From NCBI GenBank assembly GCA_965601975.1, contig OZ271856.1:2108001-2172000 (forward strand): DNA of 64,000 nt, in the 5' to 3' direction. The DNA comes from JANQIO01 sp965601975. Its GTDB lineage: Bacteria; Pseudomonadota; Gammaproteobacteria; Pseudomonadales; Halieaceae. The translations under genes and the position numbers were made by a program. Below, one piece after another: positions 49,312-58,478 of this stretch. Each line of letters starts with the position of its first letter. Position 1 is the first letter of the stretch. The notes below the pieces were generated by a model. The model saw only the letters and a program-made list of their open reading frames with translations. It was not told the origin of the DNA and did no database searches.

Positions 49312-50715
49312 CTAACCGAATTCTTCGGTGGTGTAGACCGACACGCGCGTCTCGGCGGACCAGCCCTCGCGCGGCAGCCCGGCCTTCGCGCGCAGTTCGC
49401 TGACAAAGCGGTCCGCGTCCGGCAGCTTTTCCCAGACACTGGGAAGATAGGTGGCGCGGTGCTGACCCTCCTCGAGAATCAGTCCATGAACGCCGGGCTG
49501 CAGGTAGTCCAGCAGTGCCTCTCGCGTCTGGATGGCCAGGGGCCGGGCCGGACTCAGCACCGAGATGTGAATCTCGATGGCCGGGTATTCCGATTCGGTC
49601 AGCGGTTGGAAGCGGGCGTCCTTGAAGGCGGCGGCCAGGGCATTGTTGGCGACATCCACCAGGAGGGGCCGTGTGGGCGTGAGACTGCCGATACAGCCGC
49701 GTAGGCGCCCCTCGTGGTTGAGGGTCACGAAGCTGCCCCGATGCGCCTGTAGATCGGCGTGGTATCGGGTCAGCTGGATATCCAGGTTTTGCTTGTGCAG
49801 CCCGCTGAGAATGGCCTCGCGGGCCAGCTGCAGGAGCTGCTGTCGCTGGGCGAGGCCCAGGGTGGGTGCACGGCTCGCGGCAGTCCCGCTACCGCCGGTT
49901 TCCGACGTCTTGCGGTCGGTTCCAGGGTCTTCGACGATCCAGGCACCGTAGCCCACCACGCGGTCCCGGGTGCCGGCGGTATCGCCGGAATTGCGGATAT
50001 CGACCCGCTTCATGGACAGGCCGCGCCGCTTGAGAACCGTCAGCAGGCCGTTCAGGGGCCGGCAGCCGCAGGCCTGGTCGCCGCTGAGTTCCGGCTGCAG
50101 GGCTTCGATCCGCGCGGCCGTCGCCAGGTCCTTTTCCCGGGCTTCGGAATAGGGCAGGTAGTGACTCAGGTCGGAGCTGATCACAATCAGGGTTTCAGGC
50201 CCGCCCCAGAGGCTCTCGATCACGGCGGCCACCTGTTCCGGCGCCGCATCGCCCACCACCAGGGGCACCAGCGCAAACTCGCCGAGGCAGCGCTGCAGGA
50301 AGGGCAGGTGCACTTCGAGGCTGTGTTCCAGCGCGTGCGCGTCGTCCCGTTCCAGCACGCCGGGCAGGGCGGAGAGCCGGTCGATCGCGCCGCGGTCCAG
50401 GGGAATATTCCCCAGCGGCGTGGCAAAACTGTGGGCACTGGAGGTGGCGATGCCGCGAAAACCCACCCGGTGGGAGGGGCCCAGCAATACCACGCGGCGG
50501 ATGGGTTCGCCGTCCTCGGGAAGGCGGGCGTAGACCTCGGCGGCCACGGGACCTGAGTACACGTAGCCGGCGTGGGGCGCGACAATGGCCTTGGGGCGCG
50601 ATGCGCTATTGTGGCTGTCGACATTTGCCAACAGGCTGTCCACGTCCTGGATGAGGCGCGCGGTGTCGCCATCGTAAAACTGGCCGGCCACGGCGGCTCG
50701 TCGAATCTGGCTCAT
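49312..50715 (-). CDS. amrB: AmmeMemoRadiSam system protein: fused MEMO1 (AmrB) and AMMECR1 (AmrA) domains
   Basis: 467 residues. Residues about 1-265 are a MEMO1 domain (AVAGQFYDGD, APHAGYVYSGPVAAEVY, LLGPSHRVGF, ALEHSLEVHLPFLQ, SSDLSHYLPY), which retains the metal-binding His and Asp of extradiol-dioxygenase-like folds. A Ser/Thr-rich linker follows, then an AMMECR1 domain (SFVTLNHEGRLRGCIGSLTPTRPLLVDVANNALAAAFKDARFQPL, LPSVWEKLPDADRFVSELRAKAGL). In many genomes these are separate genes. It is divergent from the radical SAM partner. The biochemical role is unknown. Confidence 0.92.
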   Translation of the reverse strand: MSQIRRAAVAGQFYDGDTARLIQDVDSLLANVDSHNSASRPKAIVAPHAGYVYSGPVAAEVYARLPEDGEPIRRVVLLGPSHRVGFRGIATSSAHSFATPLGNIPLDRGAIDRLSALPGVLERDDAHALEHSLEVHLPFLQRCLGEFALVPLVVGDAAPEQVAAVIESLWGGPETLIVISSDLSHYLPYSEAREKDLATAARIEALQPELSGDQACGCRPLNGLLTVLKRRGLSMKRVDIRNSGDTAGTRDRVVGYGAWIVEDPGTDRKTSETGGSGTAASRAPTLGLAQRQQLLQLAREAILSGLHKQNLDIQLTRYHADLQAHRGSFVTLNHEGRLRGCIGSLTPTRPLLVDVANNALAAAFKDARFQPLTESEYPAIEIHISVLSPARPLAIQTREALLDYLQPGVHGLILEEGQHRATYLPSVWEKLPDADRFVSELRAKAGLPREGWSAETRVSVYTTEEFG

Positions 50716-50785
50716 CTTCCCAGTTTAGCTTTGGTAAGCGGCCATTGCAGTGATCCAGGTCGAACTAGTGGCGGGCCCCCTGAAC

Positions 50786-50791
50786 TATAAT
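50786..50791 (+). promoter_or_regulatory. TATAAT -10 box placed 6 bp before the amrS start codon
   Basis: A consensus TATAAT lies at 50786-50791 and the ATG of amrS at 50798. A transcript starting the usual 6-7 bp downstream would begin at or next to the ATG, and no Shine-Dalgarno sequence precedes it. This suggests leaderless translation. No good -35 is visible. Confidence 0.4.
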
Positions 50792-50797
50792 TATTGT

Positions 50798-51880
50798 ATG
50801 AATGCCTCTGTAGTTCCGACACGATACTGGCACAAGCTGGACGACGGCAGGGTGCAGTGCGATCTCTGCCCGCGCGCCTGCAAACTGCGCAATGGCCAGC
50901 AGGGCCTCTGCTATGTCCGCGCCTGCGAGGACGACGCGGTGGTACTTACCACCTATGGCCGCTCCAGCGGCTTCTGCGTCGACCCTATCGAGAAGAAACC
51001 CCTCAAGCACTTCCTGCCCGGCACCCCGGTGCTGTCCTTCGGCACCGCCGGCTGCAACCTCGCCTGCAAGTTCTGCCAGAACTGGGACACGACCAAGTCC
51101 CGGGAGATGGACACCATGGCCGCGGCGGCGACCCCCGAGATGCTGGCAGAGGCGGCGGTCCGTACCGGCTGCCGCTCCATTGCCTACACCTACAACGATC
51201 CGGTCATCTTCCACGAGTACGCCATCGACGTGGCGGCGGCCTGTCGCAAGGTGGGGGTCAGGAACGTGGCGGTCACCGCCGGCTATATCTGCCCGGAACC
51301 CCGCGCCGAGTTTTTCGCCGCCATGGATGCCGCCAACATCGACCTCAAGGCCTTTACCGAGAAGTTCTACTACGAGCTGTGCGGTGCACACCTGGCGGAA
51401 GTGCTGGAGACGATTTCCTACGTCTACCACGAGACCGACGTCTGGCTGGAACTCACCACGCTGCTGATTCCCGGGAAGAATGATTCGGACGAGGAAGTGC
51501 GCGCCATGTGCCGTTGGGTAGTGGACAATCTCGGTCCGGACGTGCCCATGCATTTCACTGCCTTCCACCCGGATTGGAAGATGCGCGATGTCCCGCATAC
51601 CCCCCAAGAGACCCTGAGCCGGGCGCGGATGACGGCGCTGGAAAACGGCGTGCGCTACGCGTACACCGGCAACGTCAACGATCCCCACGGCAACTCGACC
51701 TGGTGCCATCACTGCGGCGAACTGCTGATCGGCCGCAACTGGCACGTGCTGGGCGACTGGGCGGTCACCGATGAGGGCGCCTGCGCCCAATGCGGAACGC
51801 CGGTGGCCGGGGTCTTTGACGGCCCACCCGGCGAGTGGGGCGGGAAACGGCAGCGTATTCGTTTCGCCGAAGCCCCTTAA
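50798..51880 (+). CDS. amrS: AmmeMemoRadiSam system radical SAM enzyme
   Basis: 360 residues. The radical SAM cluster motif is Cys86-x3-Cys90-x2-Cys93 (AGCNLACKFCQNWD). Two further Cys pairs lie at the N-terminus (CDLCPRAC) and C-terminus (CHHCGE with CAQCGT), as in the PflA-like AmrS family. It uses SAM and a [4Fe-4S] cluster to generate a radical, on an unknown substrate. The divergent gene encodes both other system components in one protein, giving a complete system. The ATG at 50798 is chosen over an upstream in-frame start at 50750 that lies in the promoter region. Confidence 0.92.
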   Translation: MNASVVPTRYWHKLDDGRVQCDLCPRACKLRNGQQGLCYVRACEDDAVVLTTYGRSSGFCVDPIEKKPLKHFLPGTPVLSFGTAGCNLACKFCQNWDTTKSREMDTMAAAATPEMLAEAAVRTGCRSIAYTYNDPVIFHEYAIDVAAACRKVGVRNVAVTAGYICPEPRAEFFAAMDAANIDLKAFTEKFYYELCGAHLAEVLETISYVYHETDVWLELTTLLIPGKNDSDEEVRAMCRWVVDNLGPDVPMHFTAFHPDWKMRDVPHTPQETLSRARMTALENGVRYAYTGNVNDPHGNSTWCHHCGELLIGRNWHVLGDWAVTDEGACAQCGTPVAGVFDGPPGEWGGKRQRIRFAEAP

Positions 51881-51982
51881 TCAGCCCGCAGAACCCTCCG
51901 CGCGGGAACTTCTTCCGCGCGCCGCGCTCGAATTTCGATCCCTGGACTATGCTAGCCAATGTCGATGCGAACGAGGTTTACA

Positions 51983-53185
51983 ATGCGCAAGAAAGTGGAG
52001 TTCGAGAGTAACGGCCTGACCCTGAGTGGGGCACTGGAGATGCCGGATGCCGACGTGCGCAGCTTTGCGCTGTTTGCGCACTGTTTCACCTGCGGCAAGG
52101 ATGTGGCGGCGGCATCGCGGGTATCCCGGGCCCTGACCCAGGACGGCATCGCGGTACTGAGGTTCGACTTTACCGGGCTCGGCAACAGCGACGGTGATTT
52201 CGCCAACACCAACTTCTCCTCGAACCTCCAGGATTTGCTGGCAGCCTGTGATTTCCTCCGCACGGAGTACCAGGCGCCGAGCCTGCTGATCGGCCACAGC
52301 CTGGGCGGGGCCGCGGTGCTGGCCATGGCGTCGCAGGTGCCGGAGGCCACCGCGGTGGTGACCATCGGTGCGCCGCACCGCGCGGAACACGTGGTGCACA
52401 ACTTCTCGGCATCCCTGGATGAGATTCGCGAGCGGGGTGAGGCGCAGGTCTCGCTGGCAGGGCGCAGTTTCAATATCAAGCAGCAGTTCATCGAGGACCT
52501 GGAGGCCCACGAGAGTGATATCGGCAGGCTGGGCAAGGCCCTGCTGGTAATGCATTCCCCGCTGGATGACACGGTGAAAATCGCCGAGGCCGAGAAGATC
52601 TACGTGGAAGCCAGGCACCCGAAGAGCTTTGTCAGTCTCGACGACGCGGACCACCTGCTGACCCGGAAGGCCGATTCCGAATACGTCGCCCGCACCATCG
52701 TCGGCTGGGCCAGCCGCTACCTGCCGCCGGAGGCGGCGCCCGCCGCGGTGTCACTGGACAAGGGCCAGGTGCTGGTCGCGGAGAAGAACCAGCGCTTCAC
52801 CCAGGATGTCTATAGCGACAGCCATCACTGGCTGGCGGATGAGCCGCAGTCGGTGGGCGGGGACGATACCGGCCCCGACCCCTACGAACACCTGCTGGCC
52901 GCGCTGGGGACCTGCACCTCGATGACCCTGCGCATGTACGCGGGGCGGAAATCGATTCCGTTGGAGCATGTAAAGGTGGAGCTGGAGCACAGCCGCGACT
53001 ACCACGAGGACTGCGAGGGCTGTGAGGAGAGCCCCCGGCAGATCGAGGTGATCGACCGGGTGATCAGCCTGAGCGGGGACCTGACCGATGAGCAGCGCGA
53101 GCGCCTGCTGCAGATTGCCGACCGCTGCCCCGTGCATCGCAGCCTGCACAGTGAGCTGCAGGTGAACTCGCGGCTGTTGTCGTAG
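51983..53185 (+). CDS. Bifunctional alpha/beta hydrolase-OsmC family protein
   Basis: 400 residues. The N-terminal 240 residues are an alpha/beta hydrolase (FAHCFTCGKDVAAASRVSRALTQ, FTGLGNSDGDFA, GHSLGGAAVL, PLDDTVKI, DDADHLLTRK). The C-terminal 150 residues are an OsmC-like domain with the redox Cys in GTCTSMTLRMYA and DRCPVHRSL. OsmC proteins reduce organic hydroperoxides, so the fusion might handle lipid or fatty acyl peroxides. The start at 51983 has GAGG seven bases upstream. The fused form is known in proteobacteria; the hydrolase substrate is not. Confidence 0.9.
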   Translation: MRKKVEFESNGLTLSGALEMPDADVRSFALFAHCFTCGKDVAAASRVSRALTQDGIAVLRFDFTGLGNSDGDFANTNFSSNLQDLLAACDFLRTEYQAPSLLIGHSLGGAAVLAMASQVPEATAVVTIGAPHRAEHVVHNFSASLDEIRERGEAQVSLAGRSFNIKQQFIEDLEAHESDIGRLGKALLVMHSPLDDTVKIAEAEKIYVEARHPKSFVSLDDADHLLTRKADSEYVARTIVGWASRYLPPEAAPAAVSLDKGQVLVAEKNQRFTQDVYSDSHHWLADEPQSVGGDDTGPDPYEHLLAALGTCTSMTLRMYAGRKSIPLEHVKVELEHSRDYHEDCEGCEESPRQIEVIDRVISLSGDLTDEQRERLLQIADRCPVHRSLHSELQVNSRLLS

Positions 53186-53209
53186 CTATTGTCGTAACTA
53201 TTTTCGCAA

Positions 53210-53734
53210 CTATTTTTGTAACGACAGCAGCTGCAGCTCGCCGTTGCAGAGCCGGCACTGGTAGCGCCCGCGGCCGCCCTGCATGATGTTGTGGCGGCGG
53301 GTGCTGACCTCGTGCTCCCGACAGCCGCAGTGGTAGCGGAAACGACGCTGGCGCCGGGTGGGAATCCCCTCCAGGTCGAAGTCCCCGGTCACGCTGGCAT
53401 CGGCATCGAATGCCGCCATGACCGCGCGCCACTCCGGGCCGTGGGGTTTGACCCGGTGCAGGCCATGCAGGCAGTGCACCACATAGTGAGCGACCTCGTG
53501 GGGCACCGTCGCCGCGAGGTTCTCTTCGAAATACTTGGCGAACAGCCAGGGGTTGTAACGGATGAGGGAGGCTCCCTTCTTGACCTGGAACATGCCGGCG
53601 CTGGAGCCCATGAGGTTAAAATTCACGTGGACCGGCGGAATTTTCCTGAGAAAGATGGTCTCTGCAAGGCCGAGATAACGCTCCGTCGCCGCGAGAACCT
53701 GTCGCTCCTGTGCGCTGTCGATGGGTTCGATCAT
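53210..53734 (-). CDS. sprT: SprT-family zinc metalloprotease-like protein
   Basis: 174 residues. The zinc motif is HEVAH (His79, Glu80, His83) within TVPHEVAHYVVHCLHG. The C-terminal part has the four-Cys zinc-ribbon of the family (YHCGCREH and YQCRLCNGEL). The eukaryotic relative Spartan cleaves DNA-protein crosslinks; the bacterial role is not established. The start at 53734 begins the conserved N-terminal helix (MIEPIDSAQERQVLAATERYLGLAE). It is divergent from fhs. Confidence 0.9.
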   Translation of the reverse strand: MIEPIDSAQERQVLAATERYLGLAETIFLRKIPPVHVNFNLMGSSAGMFQVKKGASLIRYNPWLFAKYFEENLAATVPHEVAHYVVHCLHGLHRVKPHGPEWRAVMAAFDADASVTGDFDLEGIPTRRQRRFRYHCGCREHEVSTRRHNIMQGGRGRYQCRLCNGELQLLSLQK

Positions 53735-53784
53735 GCAGCAAATAATAACGAAGCGCACCGCATGCCCACCAGAGGAGAGCGCCC

Positions 53785-55455
53785 GTGAAAAGCGACCTGC
53801 ACATAGCCCGTGAGGCCCAGCCACTGCCCATCGCCGAGGTGGCGGCGGGTCTGGACATACCCGCAGAAGCCCTGATCAGTTACGGCACCTCCAAAGCGAA
53901 ACTGAGCCATGAATTCTGCGAATCGGTGCAGGAAAACGGCACCGGCAAGTTGATCCTGGTGACAGCCATATCACCGACGCCCATGGGAGAAGGCAAGACC
54001 GCCACATCGGTGGGCCTGGCAGATGGTATCCGTCATATCGGCAAGAAGGGCCTGGTCTGCCTGCGGGAGCCGAGCCTCGGCCCGGTATTCGGCATGAAGG
54101 GCGGGGCGGCCGGGGGCGGCTATGCCCAGGTACTGCCCATGGAAGATATCAACCTGCACTTCACCGGCGACCTGCACGCTATCGGTGCCGCCCACAACCT
54201 GCTGGCGGCCATGCTCGACAACCACCTGCACTGGGGCAATGCCCTGGACTTCGATATCCGCAGGCGCACCTGGGGCCGGGTGGTCGACATGAACGATCGC
54301 GCCCTGCGCCACCTGGTGGCGGGACTGGGTGGACCGGGCAACAGCGTACCTCGCCAGACCGGGTTTGATATCACCGTGGCCTCGGAGGTCATGGCGGTAT
54401 TCTGCCTGGCGCGGGACCTCGCCGATCTCAAGGAACGGCTGGGTAATATTGTGGTGGGCTACTCCAACACCGGTGAGCAGATTCGCGCCCGCGAGCTGGA
54501 AGCCGACGGGGCGATGACCGCGCTGCTGCGGGATGCGCTGCAGCCCAACCTGGTGCAGACCCTGGAGCAGACGCCGGCCATCGTCCACGGTGGCCCCTTC
54601 GCCAATATCGCCCACGGCTGTAACTCGGTGATTGGTACCCGCACCAGCCTCAAACTTGCCGATTACGTGGTGACCGAGGCCGGCTTTGGTTCCGACCTGG
54701 GGGCCGAGAAGTTCTTCAACATCAAGTGCCGCCAGGCGGGGCTGTCACCGGCGGCCTGCGTGCTGGTGGCCACGGTACGGGCGCTCAAGTTCAACGGCGG
54801 CGTCGCCCAGGCCGACCTGGAGAAGGAGGACCTCGACGCTCTCGACAGGGGCATGGTCAATCTCAAGCGGCACCTGGACAACATGAAATCCTTCGGCGTG
54901 CCGGTGGTGGTGGCGCTCAATCGCTTTACCGCCGATACCGATGCGGAGCTGGAGGCATTGAAATCCTTCTGTGAGGCCGAGGGCGTGCCCGCCTGCATGT
55001 GCACGCACTGGGCGGACGGGGGCGCCGGCGCTGCGGAGCTGGCGCGCACCGTCTGCGACCTGGCGGATTCGGGTGACGGCAAGCTAACGTTCAGCTACCC
55101 GGACGACATGCCGCTGATGGAGAAAATCGAAGCCGTTGCCCGAAAGCTGTACGGCGCCTCCGACGTAGTCGCGGAGAAGAAGAGCCGCAAGCACCTGAAA
55201 GCGCTGGAAGAGGCCGGCTATGGCCACCTGCCTGTGTGTATGGCGAAAACACCCTACAGCTTCAGCGCGGACCCCTCGCTGAAGGGCGCACCCTCGGGGT
55301 TCGAGCTGCCTGTCAGGGAAGTGCGGCTGTCCGCGGGCGCGGGCTTCGTCGTGGTGCTGTGCGGTGACCTGTTCACCATGCCGGGCCTGCCGCGCGCCCC
55401 TGCGGCGGAGCGCATCACTGTCAACGGGGAAGGGCAGATCGAGGGGCTCTTTTAA
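53785..55455 (+). CDS. fhs: Formate--tetrahydrofolate ligase
   Basis: 556 residues, the usual length. The ATP-binding P-loop is TPMGEGKT near residue 66, followed by LREPSLGPVFGMKGGAAGGGYAQVLPMEDINLHFTGD and VATVRALKFNGGV. It makes 10-formyl-THF from formate, THF and ATP, feeding purine synthesis or removing formate. It reads from a GTG with GAGGAGAG upstream. The neighbours do not belong to one-carbon metabolism, so the gene stands as a single unit. Confidence 0.96.
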   Translation: MKSDLHIAREAQPLPIAEVAAGLDIPAEALISYGTSKAKLSHEFCESVQENGTGKLILVTAISPTPMGEGKTATSVGLADGIRHIGKKGLVCLREPSLGPVFGMKGGAAGGGYAQVLPMEDINLHFTGDLHAIGAAHNLLAAMLDNHLHWGNALDFDIRRRTWGRVVDMNDRALRHLVAGLGGPGNSVPRQTGFDITVASEVMAVFCLARDLADLKERLGNIVVGYSNTGEQIRARELEADGAMTALLRDALQPNLVQTLEQTPAIVHGGPFANIAHGCNSVIGTRTSLKLADYVVTEAGFGSDLGAEKFFNIKCRQAGLSPAACVLVATVRALKFNGGVAQADLEKEDLDALDRGMVNLKRHLDNMKSFGVPVVVALNRFTADTDAELEALKSFCEAEGVPACMCTHWADGGAGAAELARTVCDLADSGDGKLTFSYPDDMPLMEKIEAVARKLYGASDVVAEKKSRKHLKALEEAGYGHLPVCMAKTPYSFSADPSLKGAPSGFELPVREVRLSAGAGFVVVLCGDLFTMPGLPRAPAAERITVNGEGQIEGLF

Positions 55456-55472
55456 AAGGGCCCAGCTGTGTT

Positions 55473-56954
55473 TTAGTCCCGGTGCAGGGCCTCGGAGAGT
55501 TTCTCGCAGAAGGTCTTGAGAATCTGGATCCGGGCGTAGCGCTTGTCATTGCCCGCCACCAGGGTCCAGGGTGCCGCTACGGTGCTGGTGTGGGACACCA
55601 TGTCGTGTACGGCGAGCTCGTAATCATGCCACTTCTCCCGGTTGCGCCAGTCTTCATCGGTGATCTTGTACTGCTTGTGAGGCGTCTCCTCACGAAGCTT
55701 GAAGCGCGCCAGTTGCTCTTTCTTGGAGATGTGCACGAAGAATTTCAGCAGCACCGTGCCGTGCTCGGTGATTTGCTCCTCGAAGCGGTTGATCTCGCCG
55801 TAAGATCGCTGCCATTCGCTCTCGTGGGCAAAGCCCTCCACCCGTTCTACCAGAACTCGCCCATACCAGGAACGGTCGAAAAACGTGAACTTCCCGTCGC
55901 GGCCAAGCTGGCGCCAGAAGCGCCACAGGTAGTGGTGGGCGGCTTCCTCGTCGGTGGGAGCCGCGAACTGAAACAGGTGATAAAGACGAGGGTCTACCGC
56001 TTGCGTCACTCTTCGTATCGCACTCCCCTTGCCGGCGGCGTCCCAGCCCTCGAACACAGCGACGCAGGGTAGCTTCTGGTTGCGTGCCTCCCAGGCAAGG
56101 TTTTCCAACTCAGACTGGTAATGCTCCAGCTGATCTTTGTACTCCTCGCTGGTGAGCGCCGCGTCCTTGTCGACCGTGTCCAGGATTGTGGGCTGGCCGT
56201 TCTCACCGAGGCTGATGGGTGGAGAGTTATTGTGGTTCTTGTGGGCATTGTCGAGCCTGGCGCGCAGACATTGCTCAACGATCTGCGCGGCCGTCAGGTC
56301 GCGGTAATTGCTGTCGGTTGCCTCGACCAGATGCCATGGGCTGTGCCCGGTGTCCGTTGCACGAATGGCCCGCTCGCTGACCAGCTTGAGCCTTTCATAG
56401 GTTTGGAAAAACTCAACGTTGTCTTCGGGGATGTCGATCTCAGTGAGTTCCCGAAGGCGGTCCAGGCGCACGCGCTCTGAGGCGATATCCGGGGCGAGAT
56501 GGAACCACAGCTTGATGATGAGCGCGCCGTCATCGGTGAACATGCGCTCGTACTCGACGATGCGCTGCATTTCCACGGTGAACTCAGCGTCCGAGATCTT
56601 CTCCGACGCACAGTGCAAGATGGGGCGTGTGTACCAGGAGCCGAAGAAAATGCCGATGCGGCCATTGGCCGGCAGTACACGCCAGAAGCGCCAGTGGAAC
56701 GGGCGGCTCTCTTCCTCGTCCGACATATCCCAGAACGCGTTGGTTTCGATGAGGCGGGGGTCCATCCACTCATTGAGCCGGTGGACCACGGAACCCTTGC
56801 CCGCGCCCTCGACGCCCGACACGATGATGAATACGGGAAAGTCGCGCCCCTCCAGCTCGAACTGCAGATCGAGCAGCTTCTGGCGCAACTCCAGGACCTG
56901 CCTGTTGAAGTCCTTGCGTTTGACCTTGCGGCCGATTTCCAGGGTTTCAAACAT
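55473..56954 (-). CDS. pap: Polyphosphate:AMP phosphotransferase (two-domain PPK2)
   Basis: 493 residues made of two fused PPK2 domains. The first has Walker A GVEGAGKG near residue 50 and RPFHWRFWRVLPANGRIGIFFGSWYTRP. The second has GWDAAGKG near 296 and HHYLWRFWRQLGRDGKFTFFDRSWYGRVLVERVEGF. This duplicated arrangement is the class II PPK2 that converts AMP to ADP using polyphosphate; the second domain carries the full set of active-site residues. It is convergent with fhs with a 17-bp gap. Confidence 0.93.
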   Translation of the reverse strand: MFETLEIGRKVKRKDFNRQVLELRQKLLDLQFELEGRDFPVFIIVSGVEGAGKGSVVHRLNEWMDPRLIETNAFWDMSDEEESRPFHWRFWRVLPANGRIGIFFGSWYTRPILHCASEKISDAEFTVEMQRIVEYERMFTDDGALIIKLWFHLAPDIASERVRLDRLRELTEIDIPEDNVEFFQTYERLKLVSERAIRATDTGHSPWHLVEATDSNYRDLTAAQIVEQCLRARLDNAHKNHNNSPPISLGENGQPTILDTVDKDAALTSEEYKDQLEHYQSELENLAWEARNQKLPCVAVFEGWDAAGKGSAIRRVTQAVDPRLYHLFQFAAPTDEEAAHHYLWRFWRQLGRDGKFTFFDRSWYGRVLVERVEGFAHESEWQRSYGEINRFEEQITEHGTVLLKFFVHISKKEQLARFKLREETPHKQYKITDEDWRNREKWHDYELAVHDMVSHTSTVAAPWTLVAGNDKRYARIQILKTFCEKLSEALHRD

Positions 56955-57008
56955 AGTGCGTCACCGTTCCTTGGTCGCACTAAAGCATAGCGGGCCCGAA
57001 AGTGGATT

Positions 57009-57029
57009 GCGCCGGATCAAGTCCGGCGC
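57009..57029. other. Strong hairpin downstream of the aldolase gene
   Basis: GCGCCGGA (57009-57016) and TCCGGCGC (57022-57029) form a perfect 8-bp stem with a 5-nt loop, 5 bp past the stop of the minus-strand aldolase gene. No T-run follows in that direction, so it is at best a weak or Rho-assisted terminator or an mRNA-stabilising hairpin. Confidence 0.4.
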
Positions 57030-57033
57030 GTTC

Positions 57034-57828
57034 TCAGTTGAGCAGATCAGGTTGCTCCTTGATGATCACGTCATACAGGGGCTGGAAGCTGAACCAGCCT
57101 GCCAGGTGGCTGCCGACGGTCTCGCGGGTCTTCAGCGCGTGTTCGTGGGCGATCTTGACCGGCGTGCCGGCGGCCTCGGCCATCAGCTGGGCCTGGCAGG
57201 AGCGCTCCATGGTAATGAACCACCAGGCGGCCTCGTCGACGCTTTCACCGACGGTGAGCAGGCCATGGTTCTGCAGGATGGCGGCCTTGCAGTCGCCCAG
57301 CGCCGCGGCAATTCGCTCACCCTCGGTGTTGTCCAGTACCACCCCGGTAAAATCGTCGAACAGGGCGTGGTCCTCGTAGAAGGCGCAGGCGTCCTGGGTC
57401 AGGGGATCCAGCAGGCGCCCCAGGGACGACCAGGTCTTGCCGTACACCGAGTGGGAGTGGGCGGCGGCGACCACCTCGGGCTTGGCCATATGAATCTGCG
57501 AATGAATCGTAAACGCAGCGCCGTTCAGCAGGCCTTCCCCCTCGACGATATTGCCGGTGTGGTCCACCCGCAGCAGGTCCGACACGGTCATCAGCTTGAA
57601 GGACTTGCCCATGGGATTGACCCAGAAATGATCGGTGTGCTCCGGGTCGCGCACGGTGATATGACCGGCGACGCCCTCGTCAAAGCCGAACTTGCCGAAC
57701 AGACGCAGCGCGGCGGCGAGCTTCTGCTTGCGCTCGGCGCGCACGTCCTCGACGGACTGGGGTTGCTCGCTTAACATCTCGTCGGCGAGGTCGCTGTTCA
57801 TCACGATTTTGTTGGCGGCTTCACTCAT
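57034..57828 (-). CDS. Class II aldolase/adducin-family protein
   Basis: 264 residues. The fold is marked by RLFGKFGFDEGVAGHITVRD, the zinc-binding AAAHSHSVYGK, and ILQNHGLLTVGESVDEAAWWFITMERSCQAQ. Zinc-dependent sugar-phosphate aldolases and decarboxylases of the fuculose aldolase type share it, but several bacterial relatives have unknown substrates. Its start is only about 30 bp from the start of the divergent Crp/Fnr gene, so the two promoters must overlap or the regulator controls this gene. Confidence 0.87.
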   Translation of the reverse strand: MSEAANKIVMNSDLADEMLSEQPQSVEDVRAERKQKLAAALRLFGKFGFDEGVAGHITVRDPEHTDHFWVNPMGKSFKLMTVSDLLRVDHTGNIVEGEGLLNGAAFTIHSQIHMAKPEVVAAAHSHSVYGKTWSSLGRLLDPLTQDACAFYEDHALFDDFTGVVLDNTEGERIAAALGDCKAAILQNHGLLTVGESVDEAAWWFITMERSCQAQLMAEAAGTPVKIAHEHALKTRETVGSHLAGWFSFQPLYDVIIKEQPDLLN

Positions 57829-57857
57829 GATTGCTTCTCCGTTTCCTGGTGGCTTGC

Positions 57858-58457
57858 TTGAGTATAGAAAAAATCATCGGGCCCTGGCTGGCGCGCTGGG
57901 ATGTCAGCCCCGAACCCCTGCGGGAATGGGTCGCCGGCATGCGCGAGCGCAGCCTGGCGCGGGACGAAGTGCTGGTTCAGGCCGGTGAGCGCGCGCATTC
58001 CATCTACCTGGTGCAGTCCGGCCTGGTGCGTCTCTACTATACCGACGCCGAGGGGCGTGAGCGCAACAAGGCCTTCTACGGCGCCGGCAATGTCACCGGC
58101 CCCGTCAGCGCCATCATGAGCGGCCAGCCCGCGAGCTTTTCGATCCAGGCGCTGGAGGCCTGTGAGTTGATCCAGGCAGATCTCGACCAGTTGCTGCAAA
58201 TCGCTCCCTCGCATCCCGAAGTCAGTCGTCTGGTGATCAGGCTGCTGTCCGGCGCTTTCATGCGCAATGAGCAACGGGAAATGCTGCTGCTCACCTGCAA
58301 CGCCGAACAGCGCTACCGCTGGCTGCTGGAGCACCAGGCGGACCTGGTGGAGCGAATCCCCCAGTACCACATCGCGGCCTACCTGGGCGTCGATGCGGTG
58401 TCCCTGTCACGGCTCAAGCGCAAGCTCGATCACGACGCAGATTCTGGCAGCGGCTGA
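57858..58457 (+). CDS. Crp/Fnr-family transcriptional regulator
   Basis: About 199 residues. The cyclic-nucleotide-binding-like domain is visible as LARDEVLVQAGERAHSIYLVQSGLVRLYYTDAEGRERNKAFYGAGNVTGP. The helix-turn-helix is near the C-terminus (IPQYHIAAYLGVDAVSLSRLKRKL). The residues for cAMP binding are not obviously complete. The start is uncertain: TTG at 57858, GTG at 57849 or TTG at 57831 are all open. It is divergent from the class II aldolase gene and lies just before a convergent LysR gene. Confidence 0.83.
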   Translation: MSIEKIIGPWLARWDVSPEPLREWVAGMRERSLARDEVLVQAGERAHSIYLVQSGLVRLYYTDAEGRERNKAFYGAGNVTGPVSAIMSGQPASFSIQALEACELIQADLDQLLQIAPSHPEVSRLVIRLLSGAFMRNEQREMLLLTCNAEQRYRWLLEHQADLVERIPQYHIAAYLGVDAVSLSRLKRKLDHDADSGSG

Positions 58458-58478
58458 GGGGCCTGTCCTTAACATTTG

